9,297 nucleotides of DNA from Caldora sp. SIO3E6 (GCA_010672185.1 JAAHHL010000200.1:1-9297); one strand, 5' to 3'. Shown: positions 1-5,755, numbered from the stretch's first letter. The notes: a model not told the origin generated them from the letters alone. Program-made: numbers and translations.

Positions 1-566
1 GTTGCTGCTGGGATGTCGATAATTTTCCTTGTTGCCTCGTCTCCTAGCAATTTTACCTGGCGCTTCTCCAAAGCATTAGCAGCAAGAGGGAGGAAGCTGG
101 GGGCAATCGCTTGGTGAACTAGTAGTGTTTCAATAGCATTGCAGACGGCAGCATATTGAGTTTTCGCATCGATGGTAATATCCACTGCTTTCTGCAAGTC
201 AGCGGCTTGATCTATATAGAGATGACAAATACCATCAGCATGACCGAGTACTGGGATACGGGTATTCTCCTGTACATACCGGACAAAAGAGTTGGAACCT
301 CTAGGAATAATCAAATCTACGTATTCATCTAGCTGCAACAGTGCCTTGATTTCTTCTCTAGTGGTTAAAAGTTGTACTGCTGCTGGATCAACTACTGTGG
401 TAGATAGTCCTTGATGAATAGCTTTTACTAGGGCTTCACAAGAACGGATAGCTTCCTTGCCTCCTTTGAGGATAACACCGTTACCAGATTTAATTGCTAG
501 GGAGGTAATTTGAATTAAAGCATCGGGACGGGCTTCAAATATGATACCTAGTACACCCAAGGGGTG
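1..566 (-). pseudogene. proA: Glutamate-5-semialdehyde dehydrogenase (gamma-glutamyl phosphate reductase), 5'-truncated fragment
   Basis: The minus strand reads without a stop from about 566 to the window edge. It gives a typical ProA core starting PLGVLGIIFEARPDA, then SLAIKSGNGVILKGGKEA, LIIPRGSNS, IPVLGHADGICHLY and AAVCNAIETLLV. The catalytic cysteine of the CN-x-x-E motif is encoded at 141-143. The enzyme reduces gamma-glutamyl phosphate to glutamate semialdehyde in the second step of proline synthesis, in the cytoplasm. In E. coli ProA the PLGV motif lies roughly 100 residues from the N-terminus, so that much is missing here. Just beyond 566 the frame enters unrelated sequence and meets a stop at 585-587, with no ATG between. 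The 3' end lies outside the window. The visible reading frame is clean, so the break is recent or is an assembly join. Family assignment is certain; calling it a pseudogene is inference. Confidence 0.85.
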
Positions 567-570
567 AATT
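560..570. other. Breakpoint between proA and methyltransferase fragments
   Basis: ProA-like coding sequence (minus) is recognisable up to about 563 and methyltransferase-like coding sequence (plus) from about 569. Both genes lose their 5' ends at the same few bases. No insertion-sequence end, repeat or target duplication is visible at the join. This fits a deletion or inversion joint, or a chimeric assembly. Confidence 0.7.
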
Positions 571-1108
571 GGGAGCTGGATTGTCTACTCGTTTTCATCG
601 TATAGGAAAGAATGCTGATCGTTGGTTAGATTTAGATCTCCCGGTGGTCACTGAATTACGCTCTCAGTTAGATACACAGACACAACAACACCAGTTTGTT
701 AGTGCTTCAGTTATGGATTTTGACTGGATGGATACTTTGACCGATGTAGCGCCAGAAAACATTTTGTTTATTGCAGAGGGCTTACTAGCCTATTTTGAGG
801 TCAATGAGGTGCAGCAGCTCATCAGTGCGATGCGCTCTCGTTTTCCAGGTGCCACCTTAGATGTGGAAATTTTAGGAAATTATACCAAAATTTCTAATAA
901 AAACTTTACTAAAATTGGAGCCCCTCTCAAGTGGTTTGTTAAAGATGAACAAGATTTAACGGCAATGGGATTGCAAGTAGTTAATGTTGGGTCTCTCTAT
1001 CAACTATATCCAGAACGTTGGCCTTGGCAATGGCAAATACTTTTGAAATTTCTTACCCAATTCTCTTACTTTCGTAATGGATATCTAATTGTGGAAACAA
1101 AACTCTAA
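569..1108 (+). pseudogene. SAM-dependent O-methyltransferase (LCM/TcmP family), N-terminally truncated
   Basis: The 179-residue frame opens exactly at SAM-binding motif I, GAGLSTRFHRI. It continues with WLDLDLP (the acidic residue that usually contacts the SAM ribose), SASVMDFDWMD and the family block ILFIAEGLLAYFE, and ends in GYLIVETKL. This order fits the leucine carboxyl methyltransferase / TcmP-like O-methyltransferases, which are usually about 270-300 residues long with 80-100 residues before motif I. That N-terminal part is absent. The frame is open only back to a stop at 542-544, and the upstream bases belong to antisense proA. A TTG at 569 with AAGGGG four bases before it could start translation, but it falls on the motif-I leucine, so this looks accidental. 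The substrate cannot be told; relatives methylate small molecules. Most likely a broken 3' fragment. Confidence 0.75.
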
Positions 1109-1179
1109 TGAAGTTAATCAGAAAAAGATTGATTGATCAGCCTTCACCTTACTTGTTACCCTCTCAGTTCCATAGGATA

Positions 1180-2013
1180 TTATGGAAGAATTGCGAAAAC
1201 TCTTGCAGGAAAACCTGAACCCTTGAATGGCTTGGGAAAGGTAACAATTGCGATTGCACCATATTCTGGCACTTGATCCAGGTTGGAGAGCAACTCGATC
1301 TGATATTTGTCTTGGGCTAAAATGTAAGCTTCCAGGGAGTAGTCATCCTGGCTCGTGGAAATACCTGGATCAGTGTCTGTTGTTTCATGACCAGAGGCAA
1401 TAATTTTTCGCTCCTCGTAGAGATACTTCAGAACCTCGGCACTCCAACCCGGATAATGGGCAATACCCTGTGAGTCCTCATTGCGCATTTTGGTCATGCT
1501 AGGCCAGCGTTTGTGCCAGTCAGTACGCATCGCAGCAAAAGCACCTTCTGGTACTTGACCATATTTCTTCTCCCAAGCTTGGACATCCTCCATCGTAATT
1601 TGATAGTCAGGGTTTTGTGCTACTTTGTTGCTGACATCAAATACTACCAACGGTAACACCATTTCCTTCACCGAGATTTCGTCCTGAAAACGTTTGCCTT
1701 TGATAAAATGGGCTGGTGGATCAACATGAGTGCCCCATTGACCAGGGATACTGTAGCGATGTGCCAGGAATCCAGAACCTTTAGAACCAATCATTTGGTC
1801 GTAGTGATAGATAGTGGTTCTTACTTCCGGGTCAAAACCTGGCCAGTGGGGAATGTCAGGATGAAAAGCATGGGTCAAGTCAACAAACTCTCGCGACTTT
1901 AGCTCAGCTAGGGTATTCCACAAGCTAGGGTTATTGGAGGTTTTTACTGTACCTGATGCTGCTAGACCGAGGTTGGCAATCATTGCTAGGGTCAAGAGAG
2001 ATTTTCGCAACAT
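1180..2013 (-). CDS. Exported cyclase-family protein (kynurenine formamidase-like fold)
   Basis: 277 residues. The N-terminus MLRKSLLTLAMIANLGLAAS is a likely signal peptide, so the protein is probably periplasmic. FVDLTHAFHPDIPHWPGF (about 43-60) and GQWGTHVDPPAHF (91-103) mark the cyclase family (PF04199), whose metal motif is HxGTHxDxPxH. Here the first histidine is Gln92, while His96, Asp98 and His102 are kept. By comparison with KynB-type enzymes, the C-terminal His...Glu ligand pair would fall at Glu228 and Glu240, so a second histidine also seems replaced. SGHETTDTDPG (207-217) is another conserved block. Family members hydrolyse cyclic or aryl amides with Mn or Zn. The substrate is unknown here, and a role in tryptophan catabolism should not be assumed from the fold. 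The start is the ATG giving the signal peptide; no clear Shine-Dalgarno sequence precedes it. It stands alone, followed by 71 bases to the methyltransferase fragment. Confidence 0.85.
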   Translation of the reverse strand: MLRKSLLTLAMIANLGLAASGTVKTSNNPSLWNTLAELKSREFVDLTHAFHPDIPHWPGFDPEVRTTIYHYDQMIGSKGSGFLAHRYSIPGQWGTHVDPPAHFIKGKRFQDEISVKEMVLPLVVFDVSNKVAQNPDYQITMEDVQAWEKKYGQVPEGAFAAMRTDWHKRWPSMTKMRNEDSQGIAHYPGWSAEVLKYLYEERKIIASGHETTDTDPGISTSQDDYSLEAYILAQDKYQIELLSNLDQVPEYGAIAIVTFPKPFKGSGFPARVFAILP

Positions 2014-2040
2014 GGTTTCTAACTGAAGTCTAGGCTAGTA

Positions 2041-2193
2041 GATATAGCGCTACGCGCAATTCAAAATTCAAAATTTGCCGGACTCCGTCCCGCTGCGCTA
2101 ACGCTTTGCTCACCATGCTACGCAAACAAAAATAGGCCATTACTAGGTTTCAGGCTTTATTAATGTCCTAACCTAAGTGCGTAGTGCTATATC
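2041..2193. repeat. 153-bp element bounded by imperfect 15-bp inverted repeats (MITE-like)
   Basis: GATATAGCGCTACGC at 2041-2055 is matched in reverse complement by GCGTAGTGCTATATC at 2179-2193 (14 of 15). GTA lies on each outer side (2038-2040 and 2194-2196), a possible 3-bp target duplication. The interior has a heptamer-phased ATTCAAA run (2058-2076) and GC-rich short words (GCTGCGCTAACGC, GCTACGCAAAC) typical of dispersed cyanobacterial repeats. There is no coding potential. The left end with its flank, GCTAGTAGATATAG, recurs at 3706-3719, so the real repeat boundary may lie further left than the inverted repeat. It occupies half of the 302-base gap between the cyclase gene and acr3. Confidence 0.45.
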
Positions 2194-2270
2194 GTATGGA
2201 CTTATCATAGTTTACGACACCAAATCCGGATAATTGCCCAGACAAATGGTTTTTCAAGCAAAATTCTTCT

Positions 2271-2306
2271 CCCCAGCTCCCTCAGCTTCCCCAGCTTCCC
2301 CAGCTT
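2271..2306. repeat. Short tandem CTTCCCCAG-type repeat
   Basis: Nearly four copies of a 9-base unit close to CTTCCCCAG lie just downstream of acr3; the third and fourth are exact. It is a low-complexity intergenic repeat. No stem-loop followed by a T run is visible, so I do not call it a terminator. Confidence 0.6.
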
Positions 2307-2315
2307 AAATTAATA

Positions 2316-3470
2316 TCAGGTATCGTATTTCAAACAACGAGGATCGGGTAGCGTCGCTTTCTCCGGTTCCCGAGGAAACCAGAAAGCTGTATACTTACAA
2401 AACCCCACCAGCATTAACATGACGGGTACTTCGATCAGCACTCCTACAACAGTAGCAAGAGCAGCTCCAGAGTTAAGACCAAATAGGGTAACGGCAGTAG
2501 CGATCGCAACTTCAAAATGATTACTTGCCCCAATCAACGCTACCGGAGCCGCATCTTCGTAAACCAGCCCCAATTTCTGTGCGGCGACATAGGTGATAAA
2601 GAAAATAAAGTTCGTTTGGATAAATAGGGGAACGGCAATTAATAGGATGTGCAAAGGATTGCGAACAATTAATTCACCCTTCAAGGCAAAAAGCAAAATG
2701 AGAGTAATCAGCAATGCTGAGATTGCCACTGGACTCAGGTACTTAAGGAATATCTGATCAAACCAAGATTTTCCTTTATGACGCAGAATCCAAATGCGTG
2801 ATGCTACCCCTGCTAGCAAAGGTAAACCAACATATACCAACACCGATAGTACAATCGTTTCCCACGGGATAGTGAGGTTACTCACAGATAGCAGCCATCC
2901 TCCCAATGGTGCATAGAGGAACAGCATCGCTAGGGAATTAATCGCAACCATAACCAGGGTGTGTCCCTGATTACTATAAGAAAGATAGCCCCACATCAGC
3001 ACCATCGCAGTACAAGGGGCAATACCAAGAAGAATGGTTCCTGCAATGTAAGAATTTGCCAGAGAAACTTCTAAACCCCGAATAATTTCAGTTCCTTCTA
3101 GGAGTGGACGAAATAACCAACCGATAAAGAACTGAGCAAAGGCAACCATGGTTAAGGGCTTAATCAGCCAGTTCACCACCAGGGTTAATACCACAGGCTT
3201 CGGAGTCTGAGCTGCCTGCTTTGCCTGAGAAAAGTCAATCTTGACCATGATGGGATACATCATGAAAAACAAGCAAATAGCGATCGGCACTGATACCTGA
3301 TAGATACTCATGGCATCGAGGGTTTCGGCAATACCAGGGAAAGTTCGCCCCAGGGCAATACCTACTAGGATGCACAGGAACACCCAGACGGTTAGATACC
3401 GTTCAAAGAAACTGAGTTTTCCACCTGCCTGAGTTGCCTTGGAAGATATATTGGGATTTTTGGTAGTCAT
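2316..3470 (-). CDS. acr3: ACR3-family arsenite efflux transporter
   Basis: 384 residues, the usual bacterial Acr3 length, with about ten hydrophobic segments starting near residue 26. Acr3 is an inner-membrane carrier that expels arsenite (and in some members antimonite) using the proton gradient. The diagnostic blocks are present: GIAPCTAMVLMW with the essential cysteine at 153, and ALIGASNHFEVAIATAV with the conserved glutamate at 320. These correspond to the functional Cys and Glu described for Alkaliphilus Acr3. The start ATG is supported by GAGGAAG four bases upstream. The promoter and dyad operator at 3524-3554 point to ArsR control; the intact arsR is about 1.3 kb upstream, beyond an Rpn gene on the other strand. 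No arsC or arsM is in the window, so arsenate reduction must be encoded elsewhere. Confidence 0.95.
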   Translation of the reverse strand: MTTKNPNISSKATQAGGKLSFFERYLTVWVFLCILVGIALGRTFPGIAETLDAMSIYQVSVPIAICLFFMMYPIMVKIDFSQAKQAAQTPKPVVLTLVVNWLIKPLTMVAFAQFFIGWLFRPLLEGTEIIRGLEVSLANSYIAGTILLGIAPCTAMVLMWGYLSYSNQGHTLVMVAINSLAMLFLYAPLGGWLLSVSNLTIPWETIVLSVLVYVGLPLLAGVASRIWILRHKGKSWFDQIFLKYLSPVAISALLITLILLFALKGELIVRNPLHILLIAVPLFIQTNFIFFITYVAAQKLGLVYEDAAPVALIGASNHFEVAIATAVTLFGLNSGAALATVVGVLIEVPVMLMLVGFCKYTAFWFPREPEKATLPDPRCLKYDT

Positions 3471-3474
3471 GCTT

Positions 3475-3481
3475 CTTCCTC
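3475..3481 (-). promoter_or_regulatory. Ribosome binding site of acr3
   Basis: The minus strand reads GAGGAAG, then four bases, then ATG. It is the clearest Shine-Dalgarno sequence in the window and fixes the acr3 start; the other intact genes here lack one. Confidence 0.7.
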
Positions 3482-3523
3482 AAATGCTGTGGTACTCCTT
3501 AGTGATGCAAAAACGCTATCCTT

Positions 3524-3554
3524 AGTATCAAATCAAAAAAAGTTGATTTGTCAA
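3524..3554 (-). promoter_or_regulatory. acr3 promoter
   Basis: On the minus strand a perfect TTGACA (3549-3554) is followed after 19 bases by GATACT (3524-3529, 4 of 6 to TATAAT). Transcription would start near 3516, about 45 bases before the acr3 ATG. The 19-base spacer is long for sigma70, and the operator dyad fills it. The boxes are seen directly; activity is inference. Confidence 0.6.
3529..3550. promoter_or_regulatory. Likely ArsR operator of acr3
   Basis: A perfect inverted repeat: CAAATCAA, six bases (AAAAAG), TTGATTTG. The core is ATCAA-N6-TTGAT, matching, as I recall it, the site bound by ArsR at the Synechocystis ars operon. It lies between the -35 and -10 boxes, so a bound repressor would block RNA polymerase. 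Confidence 0.7.
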
Positions 3555-3572
3555 GTGTTATAAAACACAGTT

Positions 3573-3674
3573 GCAGCAGTCCTGTATATTTCAGGGTTTT
3601 GAAATGGAAAGATAGTTTGGATCGGTAGACTTTGGAGCGATTGCCTACGGCACTAGCGAAGCTAATCGCACAAG
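3573..3674 (-). pseudogene. Decayed arsR fragment (HTH region) upstream of acr3
   Basis: The plus-strand text at 3573-3641 aligns without gaps to the HTH coding part of the intact arsR (about 4952-5017), with roughly 16 mismatches in 69 bases. On the minus strand it still reads in the arsR frame: SKLSFHFKTLK here against SKLSFHLKTLK in the intact protein. After GCGAT (3637-3641) come 25 unrelated bases, and then the match resumes for CGCACAA (3667-3673). No other part of arsR is recognisable on either side. About 77% identity is too low for a recent local duplication, so this is probably the relic of a separate arsR that once preceded acr3. It is too short to encode a working regulator. Confidence 0.75.
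3637..3669. repeat. GCGATTGCC...AATCGC palindromic repeat inserted in the arsR relic
   Basis: The ends GCGATT and AATCGC are inverted repeats around GCCTACGGCACTAGCGAAGCT. This looks like the small GCGATTGCC-type palindromes scattered through cyanobacterial genomes. Removing 3642-3666 restores GCGATCGCACAA, the HIP1-containing sequence of the intact arsR at 5013-5024. Confidence 0.6.
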
Positions 3675-3679
3675 TATAG

Positions 3680-3799
3680 CTTGGAGAAGGCGATGGCTAT
3701 TGTAAGCTAGTAGATATAGTGCTGGCTGCTGATGCTTTTCATGTGCCACAAGCGATAGAACTGGCGATCGCCGAATGTCTCGATAACCGATGTCTGTAA
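3680..3799 (+). other. Short open stretch that may be the tail of a lost gene
   Basis: After a stop at 3677-3679 this frame is open to TAA at 3797-3799. The part reading ADAFHVPQAIELAIAECLD has a protein-like composition. There is no ATG and no family I recognise. It overlaps the rpn start by ten bases and begins with GCTAGTAGATATAG, shared with the element at 2041. It could be chance or the C-terminal remnant of a gene. The rest of the 319-base gap before rpn holds the acr3 promoter, operator and arsR relic. Confidence 0.25.
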
Positions 3800-4743
3800 A
3801 AAACCGCTATCCCAACCAAGACCGATATATTAACTTACTCACCGATTTTGGATTCAAACGGCTGTTTGGTACCGAAACAAACAAAGAACTATTGATCGAT
3901 TTTTTGAATGTGATGTTGCCTCCAGAACATGCGGTGCAAGATGTGAGTTACAGAAACAATGAAAATTTGGGTAATACTCCCCTAGACCGCAAAGCTATCT
4001 TCGATATTTATTGTGAAAGCAAAACTGGAGAAAAGTTTATTGTCGAAATTCAAAAGGCCAAGCAAAACTACTTTAAAGACCGGAGTGTTTATTATGCCAC
4101 TTTTCCTATTCAGGAACAGGCAAAAAAAGGGGACTGGAATTATAAGTTGTCCTCTGTCTATACGATTGGCATCTTGGATTTTATTTTTGATGACCATAAA
4201 AAGGATCCAAACCTGTTGCACACAGTTCAACTGAAAAATCAAAAAGGCAAAGTATTTTACAAAAAACTGAAATTTATCTATGTGGAACTGCCGAAGTTTA
4301 CCAAAACCGTTGACCAGTTAGAAAATCATTTCGATAAGTGGCTGTTTTTACTGAAACATTTATCGGAGTTGGAAGCACCTCCTGAAGCCTTACAAGAGGC
4401 AATTTTTGAGCATTTATTTGAGGTGTCAGAAATAGCAAACTTTTCTGCTCAAGAGCAAGATGCCTATGAAAATAGTTTGAAATACTACAGAGATGTGCAG
4501 AATGTGGTGGCAACATCAAGACAGGAGGGAATTGAACAGGGTCGGCAAGAAGAACGATTGCAAAGTGTCAAGCGACAGCGATCGCTTCTGTTAAAACAAT
4601 TATCTCGCAAGTTGGGTGATATTCCTGAGCCACTCCAGGTAAAGATAGCGCAACTATCCCTAACATCCTTGGAAGCGCTAGGTGAGATGTTGTTTGATTT
4701 AGAAAGTGAGGAGGATTTGAGAAAGTGGTTGAATCGGGAGTAG
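3790..4743 (+). CDS. Rpn-family recombination-promoting nuclease / PD-(D/E)XK 'transposase' with DUF4351 tail
   Basis: 317 residues. The N-terminus INLLTDFGFKRLFGTETNKELLIDFLN is the hallmark of the Rpn/PD-(D/E)XK transposase-like family (PF12784). The nuclease core is visible as FDIYCESKTGEKFIVEIQ, with Asp72, Glu86 and Gln88 as likely metal-binding and catalytic residues. A Gln/Glu/Arg-rich helical linker at about 243-265 leads to a C-terminal DUF4351-like segment (about 263-314, RSLLLKQLSRKLG...LEALGEMLFDLESEEDLRKWL). E. coli Rpn proteins are DNA endonucleases that raise RecA-independent recombination. Cyanobacteria carry many copies with unknown cellular roles; toxin-like or phage-defence roles have been proposed for relatives. 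The frame is intact. There is no clear Shine-Dalgarno sequence before the ATG. It sits between arsR and acr3 on the opposite strand, which suggests insertion into an ars locus, though I see no terminal repeats or target duplication. Confidence 0.88.
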   Translation: MSVKNRYPNQDRYINLLTDFGFKRLFGTETNKELLIDFLNVMLPPEHAVQDVSYRNNENLGNTPLDRKAIFDIYCESKTGEKFIVEIQKAKQNYFKDRSVYYATFPIQEQAKKGDWNYKLSSVYTIGILDFIFDDHKKDPNLLHTVQLKNQKGKVFYKKLKFIYVELPKFTKTVDQLENHFDKWLFLLKHLSELEAPPEALQEAIFEHLFEVSEIANFSAQEQDAYENSLKYYRDVQNVVATSRQEGIEQGRQEERLQSVKRQRSLLLKQLSRKLGDIPEPLQVKIAQLSLTSLEALGEMLFDLESEEDLRKWLNRE

Positions 4744-4747
4744 GTGG

Positions 4748-4766
4748 TAGGTTTTAGGTTTTAGGT
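4748..4766. repeat. TAGGTTT heptamer repeat after rpn
   Basis: The unit TAGGTTT occurs twice plus a third partial TAGGT, starting five bases after the rpn stop, in the 62-base gap between the convergent rpn and arsR genes. No terminator hairpin is visible in this gap. Confidence 0.6.
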
Positions 4767-4805
4767 AAAGGTTCAGTTGCACGAGTGGGAATCACATCCT
4801 ACAAG

Positions 4806-5144
4806 TTAACTACAGCGCTCATCATCCATACAGACACGAGAGGGGAGCATCGGGCTAAATCGTCGAAAATCTGAGAGATACTGCTCAAGTATCGCCAATT
4901 GAGGTAGATTGAGACTGTAGTAAATCCATTTGCCTTGTTGTCTAGAACGCAGAATGCCTGCATCTTTCAGAGTTTTGAGGTGGAAAGACAGTTTGGACTG
5001 GCGGACGTTGAGGCGATCGCACAAATCACACACACACAGTTCCTGTTCTCGCAATAGTTCAAGTACCTGAAGTCTAAGGGGATCGGAAAGAGCTTTAAAT
5101 CCTATTTCAACTGAAGTTGATTTAACGATAGAGGTTTTAATCAT
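4806..5144 (-). CDS. arsR: ArsR/SmtB-family metalloregulatory repressor
   Basis: 112 residues from the chosen start (MIKTSIVK...). The winged helix-turn-helix is plain: ALSDPLRLQVLELLREQ, then the metal-site helix ELCVCDLCDRL (Cys37, Cys39, Cys42), the recognition helix NVRQSKLSFHLKTLKDAG (about 46-63) and the wing GKWIYYSLN. ELCVCDL is the classic arsenite/antimonite site, and two further cysteines near the C-terminus (105, 111) may contribute. The apo-dimer binds the operator and As(III) releases it. The frame is open to an ATG at 5225, but TTGAGC-N16-TATGAT at 5170-5197 would start transcription near 5163. That favours the ATG at 5142-5144, and the extra 27 residues are not family-like. 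The likely target is acr3 and perhaps arsR itself. It lies 105 bases downstream of cheW on the same strand but probably has its own transcript. Confidence 0.92.
   Translation of the reverse strand: MIKTSIVKSTSVEIGFKALSDPLRLQVLELLREQELCVCDLCDRLNVRQSKLSFHLKTLKDAGILRSRQQGKWIYYSLNLPQLAILEQYLSDFRRFSPMLPSRVCMDDERCS
5106..5121. promoter_or_regulatory. ArsR-operator-like dyad inside the start of arsR
   Basis: TTCAA-N6-TTGAT differs from ATCAA-N6-TTGAT by one base, with a symmetric TCAAC/GTTGA core. It lies in arsR codons 8-13, about 45 bases downstream of the predicted transcription start, so it could be a roadblock site or chance. Confidence 0.35.
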
Positions 5145-5158
5145 CAGGTTTACTTGAA
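5143..5158. promoter_or_regulatory. Degenerate ArsR-operator-like site at the arsR start codon
   Basis: ATCAG-N6-TTGAA keeps 8 of the 10 half-site bases of ATCAA-N6-TTGAT. It covers roughly +5 to +20 of the predicted arsR transcript and overlaps the ATG. It lies 37 bases from the similar site at 5106, in keeping with paired sites and autoregulation. It is weak taken alone. Confidence 0.35.
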
Positions 5159-5169
5159 TCGATAGCTCT

Positions 5170-5197
5170 ATCATACAAAAACTGTCTGGATGCTCAA
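5170..5197 (-). promoter_or_regulatory. arsR promoter
   Basis: The minus strand reads TTGAGC (5192-5197), 16 bases, TATGAT (5170-5175). The -10 box matches 5 of 6 and the -35 box 4 of 6. The predicted start near 5163 leaves a leader of about 20 bases before the ATG at 5144. Confidence 0.5.
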
Positions 5198-5202
5198 GAG
5201 GT

Positions 5203-5236
5203 GACAACATTGCCATTCGGGCCATTCGGTGTTGTC
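5203..5236. other. Inverted repeat between cheW and arsR
   Basis: GACAACA (5203-5209) and TGTTGTC (5230-5236) can pair around a 20-base loop that itself contains the direct repeat GCCATTCGG twice. No T run follows on the minus strand, so it is not a standard intrinsic terminator for cheW. It may be an mRNA 3'-end hairpin or a protein-binding site. Confidence 0.3.
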
Positions 5237-5249
5237 CCTCTAACGCTCA

Positions 5250-5717
5250 TTACTCAAAAAAAGCCATCTTCTGAAAAATAGGCAGTAGCAGCTCAACATC
5301 AAGCAAAAATACAGTTAACGCTACTTCTGTTTGGTTAATCACAGCTACATGACTGGCAATATCTAGAGTATCAGCACGACGATAGGATTCCGGGAGGATA
5401 CGAATTTGGGATAAGGGAACCTCCATTAAGATAGGAGTATCTGCTACGGGAATACCATAAAGTTCACCTGTAGCGTTTTGCACAATTACTAGATAACTAT
5501 TCTGGTAATCTTCGCTAGTTGAGCCAGAGTTAAACAATCGCCGATAAAGATCAACTACCGTTACTTCCTGCTCATCGAGATGGACAACTCCTACCTGATT
5601 GGTTCCACTGCCATAAATTGGCTTATGATTCAATATTTTGTAAATAACTTCAATGGGTAAAGCCAAGTTGAGACTACCCATCTGAAAAACAATTAATTTA
5701 ACTGAAGTATCAGCCAT
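5250..5717 (-). CDS. cheW: CheW-like chemotaxis adaptor
   Basis: 155 residues, a single CheW domain: VKLIVFQMGSLNLALPIEVIYKIL at the start, a central GVVHLDEQEVTVVDLYRRL, then LVIVQNATGELYGIPVADTP and TVFLLDVELLL. CheW links the CheA kinase to a methyl-accepting receptor at the membrane. It follows cheA by 39 bases on the same strand, so the two are probably cotranscribed. This resembles the gene sets for pilus-based phototaxis or hormogonium motility in cyanobacteria (CheW of PixI/HmpC type), but which set cannot be told here. No Shine-Dalgarno sequence is visible; the gap before the ATG is an ACAAAYA repeat. A separate arsR follows. Confidence 0.88.
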   Translation of the reverse strand: MADTSVKLIVFQMGSLNLALPIEVIYKILNHKPIYGSGTNQVGVVHLDEQEVTVVDLYRRLFNSGSTSEDYQNSYLVIVQNATGELYGIPVADTPILMEVPLSQIRILPESYRRADTLDIASHVAVINQTEVALTVFLLDVELLLPIFQKMAFFE

Positions 5718-5727
5718 TACTCAAACG

Positions 5728-5755
5728 ACAAACAACAAACAACAAATAACAAACA
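5728..5755. repeat. ACAAAYA heptamer array in the cheA-cheW spacer
   Basis: Four consecutive 7-base units (ACAAACA, ACAAACA, ACAAATA, ACAAACA) fill 28 of the 39 bases between the two genes. They occupy the place where the cheW ribosome binding site would be, and none is recognisable. On the transcript this reads as a U/G-rich unstructured stretch. Confidence 0.8.

Noticed and set aside
569..1108. Functional methyltransferase starting at TTG 569
   Set aside because: The start falls on SAM motif I and the N-terminal third of the family is missing. The AAGGGG before it belongs to antisense proA.
1109..1179. Terminator after the methyltransferase fragment or the cyclase gene
   Set aside because: Only a 5-bp AATCA/TGATT pairing is present, without a T run.
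1708..1902. 64-residue plus-strand frame opposite the cyclase gene
   Set aside because: It has no family features and lies entirely antisense to a gene with clear motifs; it is a shadow frame.
3524..3554. MerR-type activation of acr3 based on the 19-base spacer alone
   Set aside because: The half-site sequence fits ArsR, an intact ArsR is nearby, and no MerR gene is in the window.
3982..4519. Three open frames of 73-86 residues overlapping rpn
   Set aside because: Their low-complexity translations mirror rpn codons, with no start signals or known motifs.
5145..5225. 27-residue N-terminal extension of ArsR from the ATG at 5225
   Set aside because: A plausible promoter lies inside it (5170-5197), the extra residues do not look like ArsR, and the family normally starts close to the ALSDPLRL helix.
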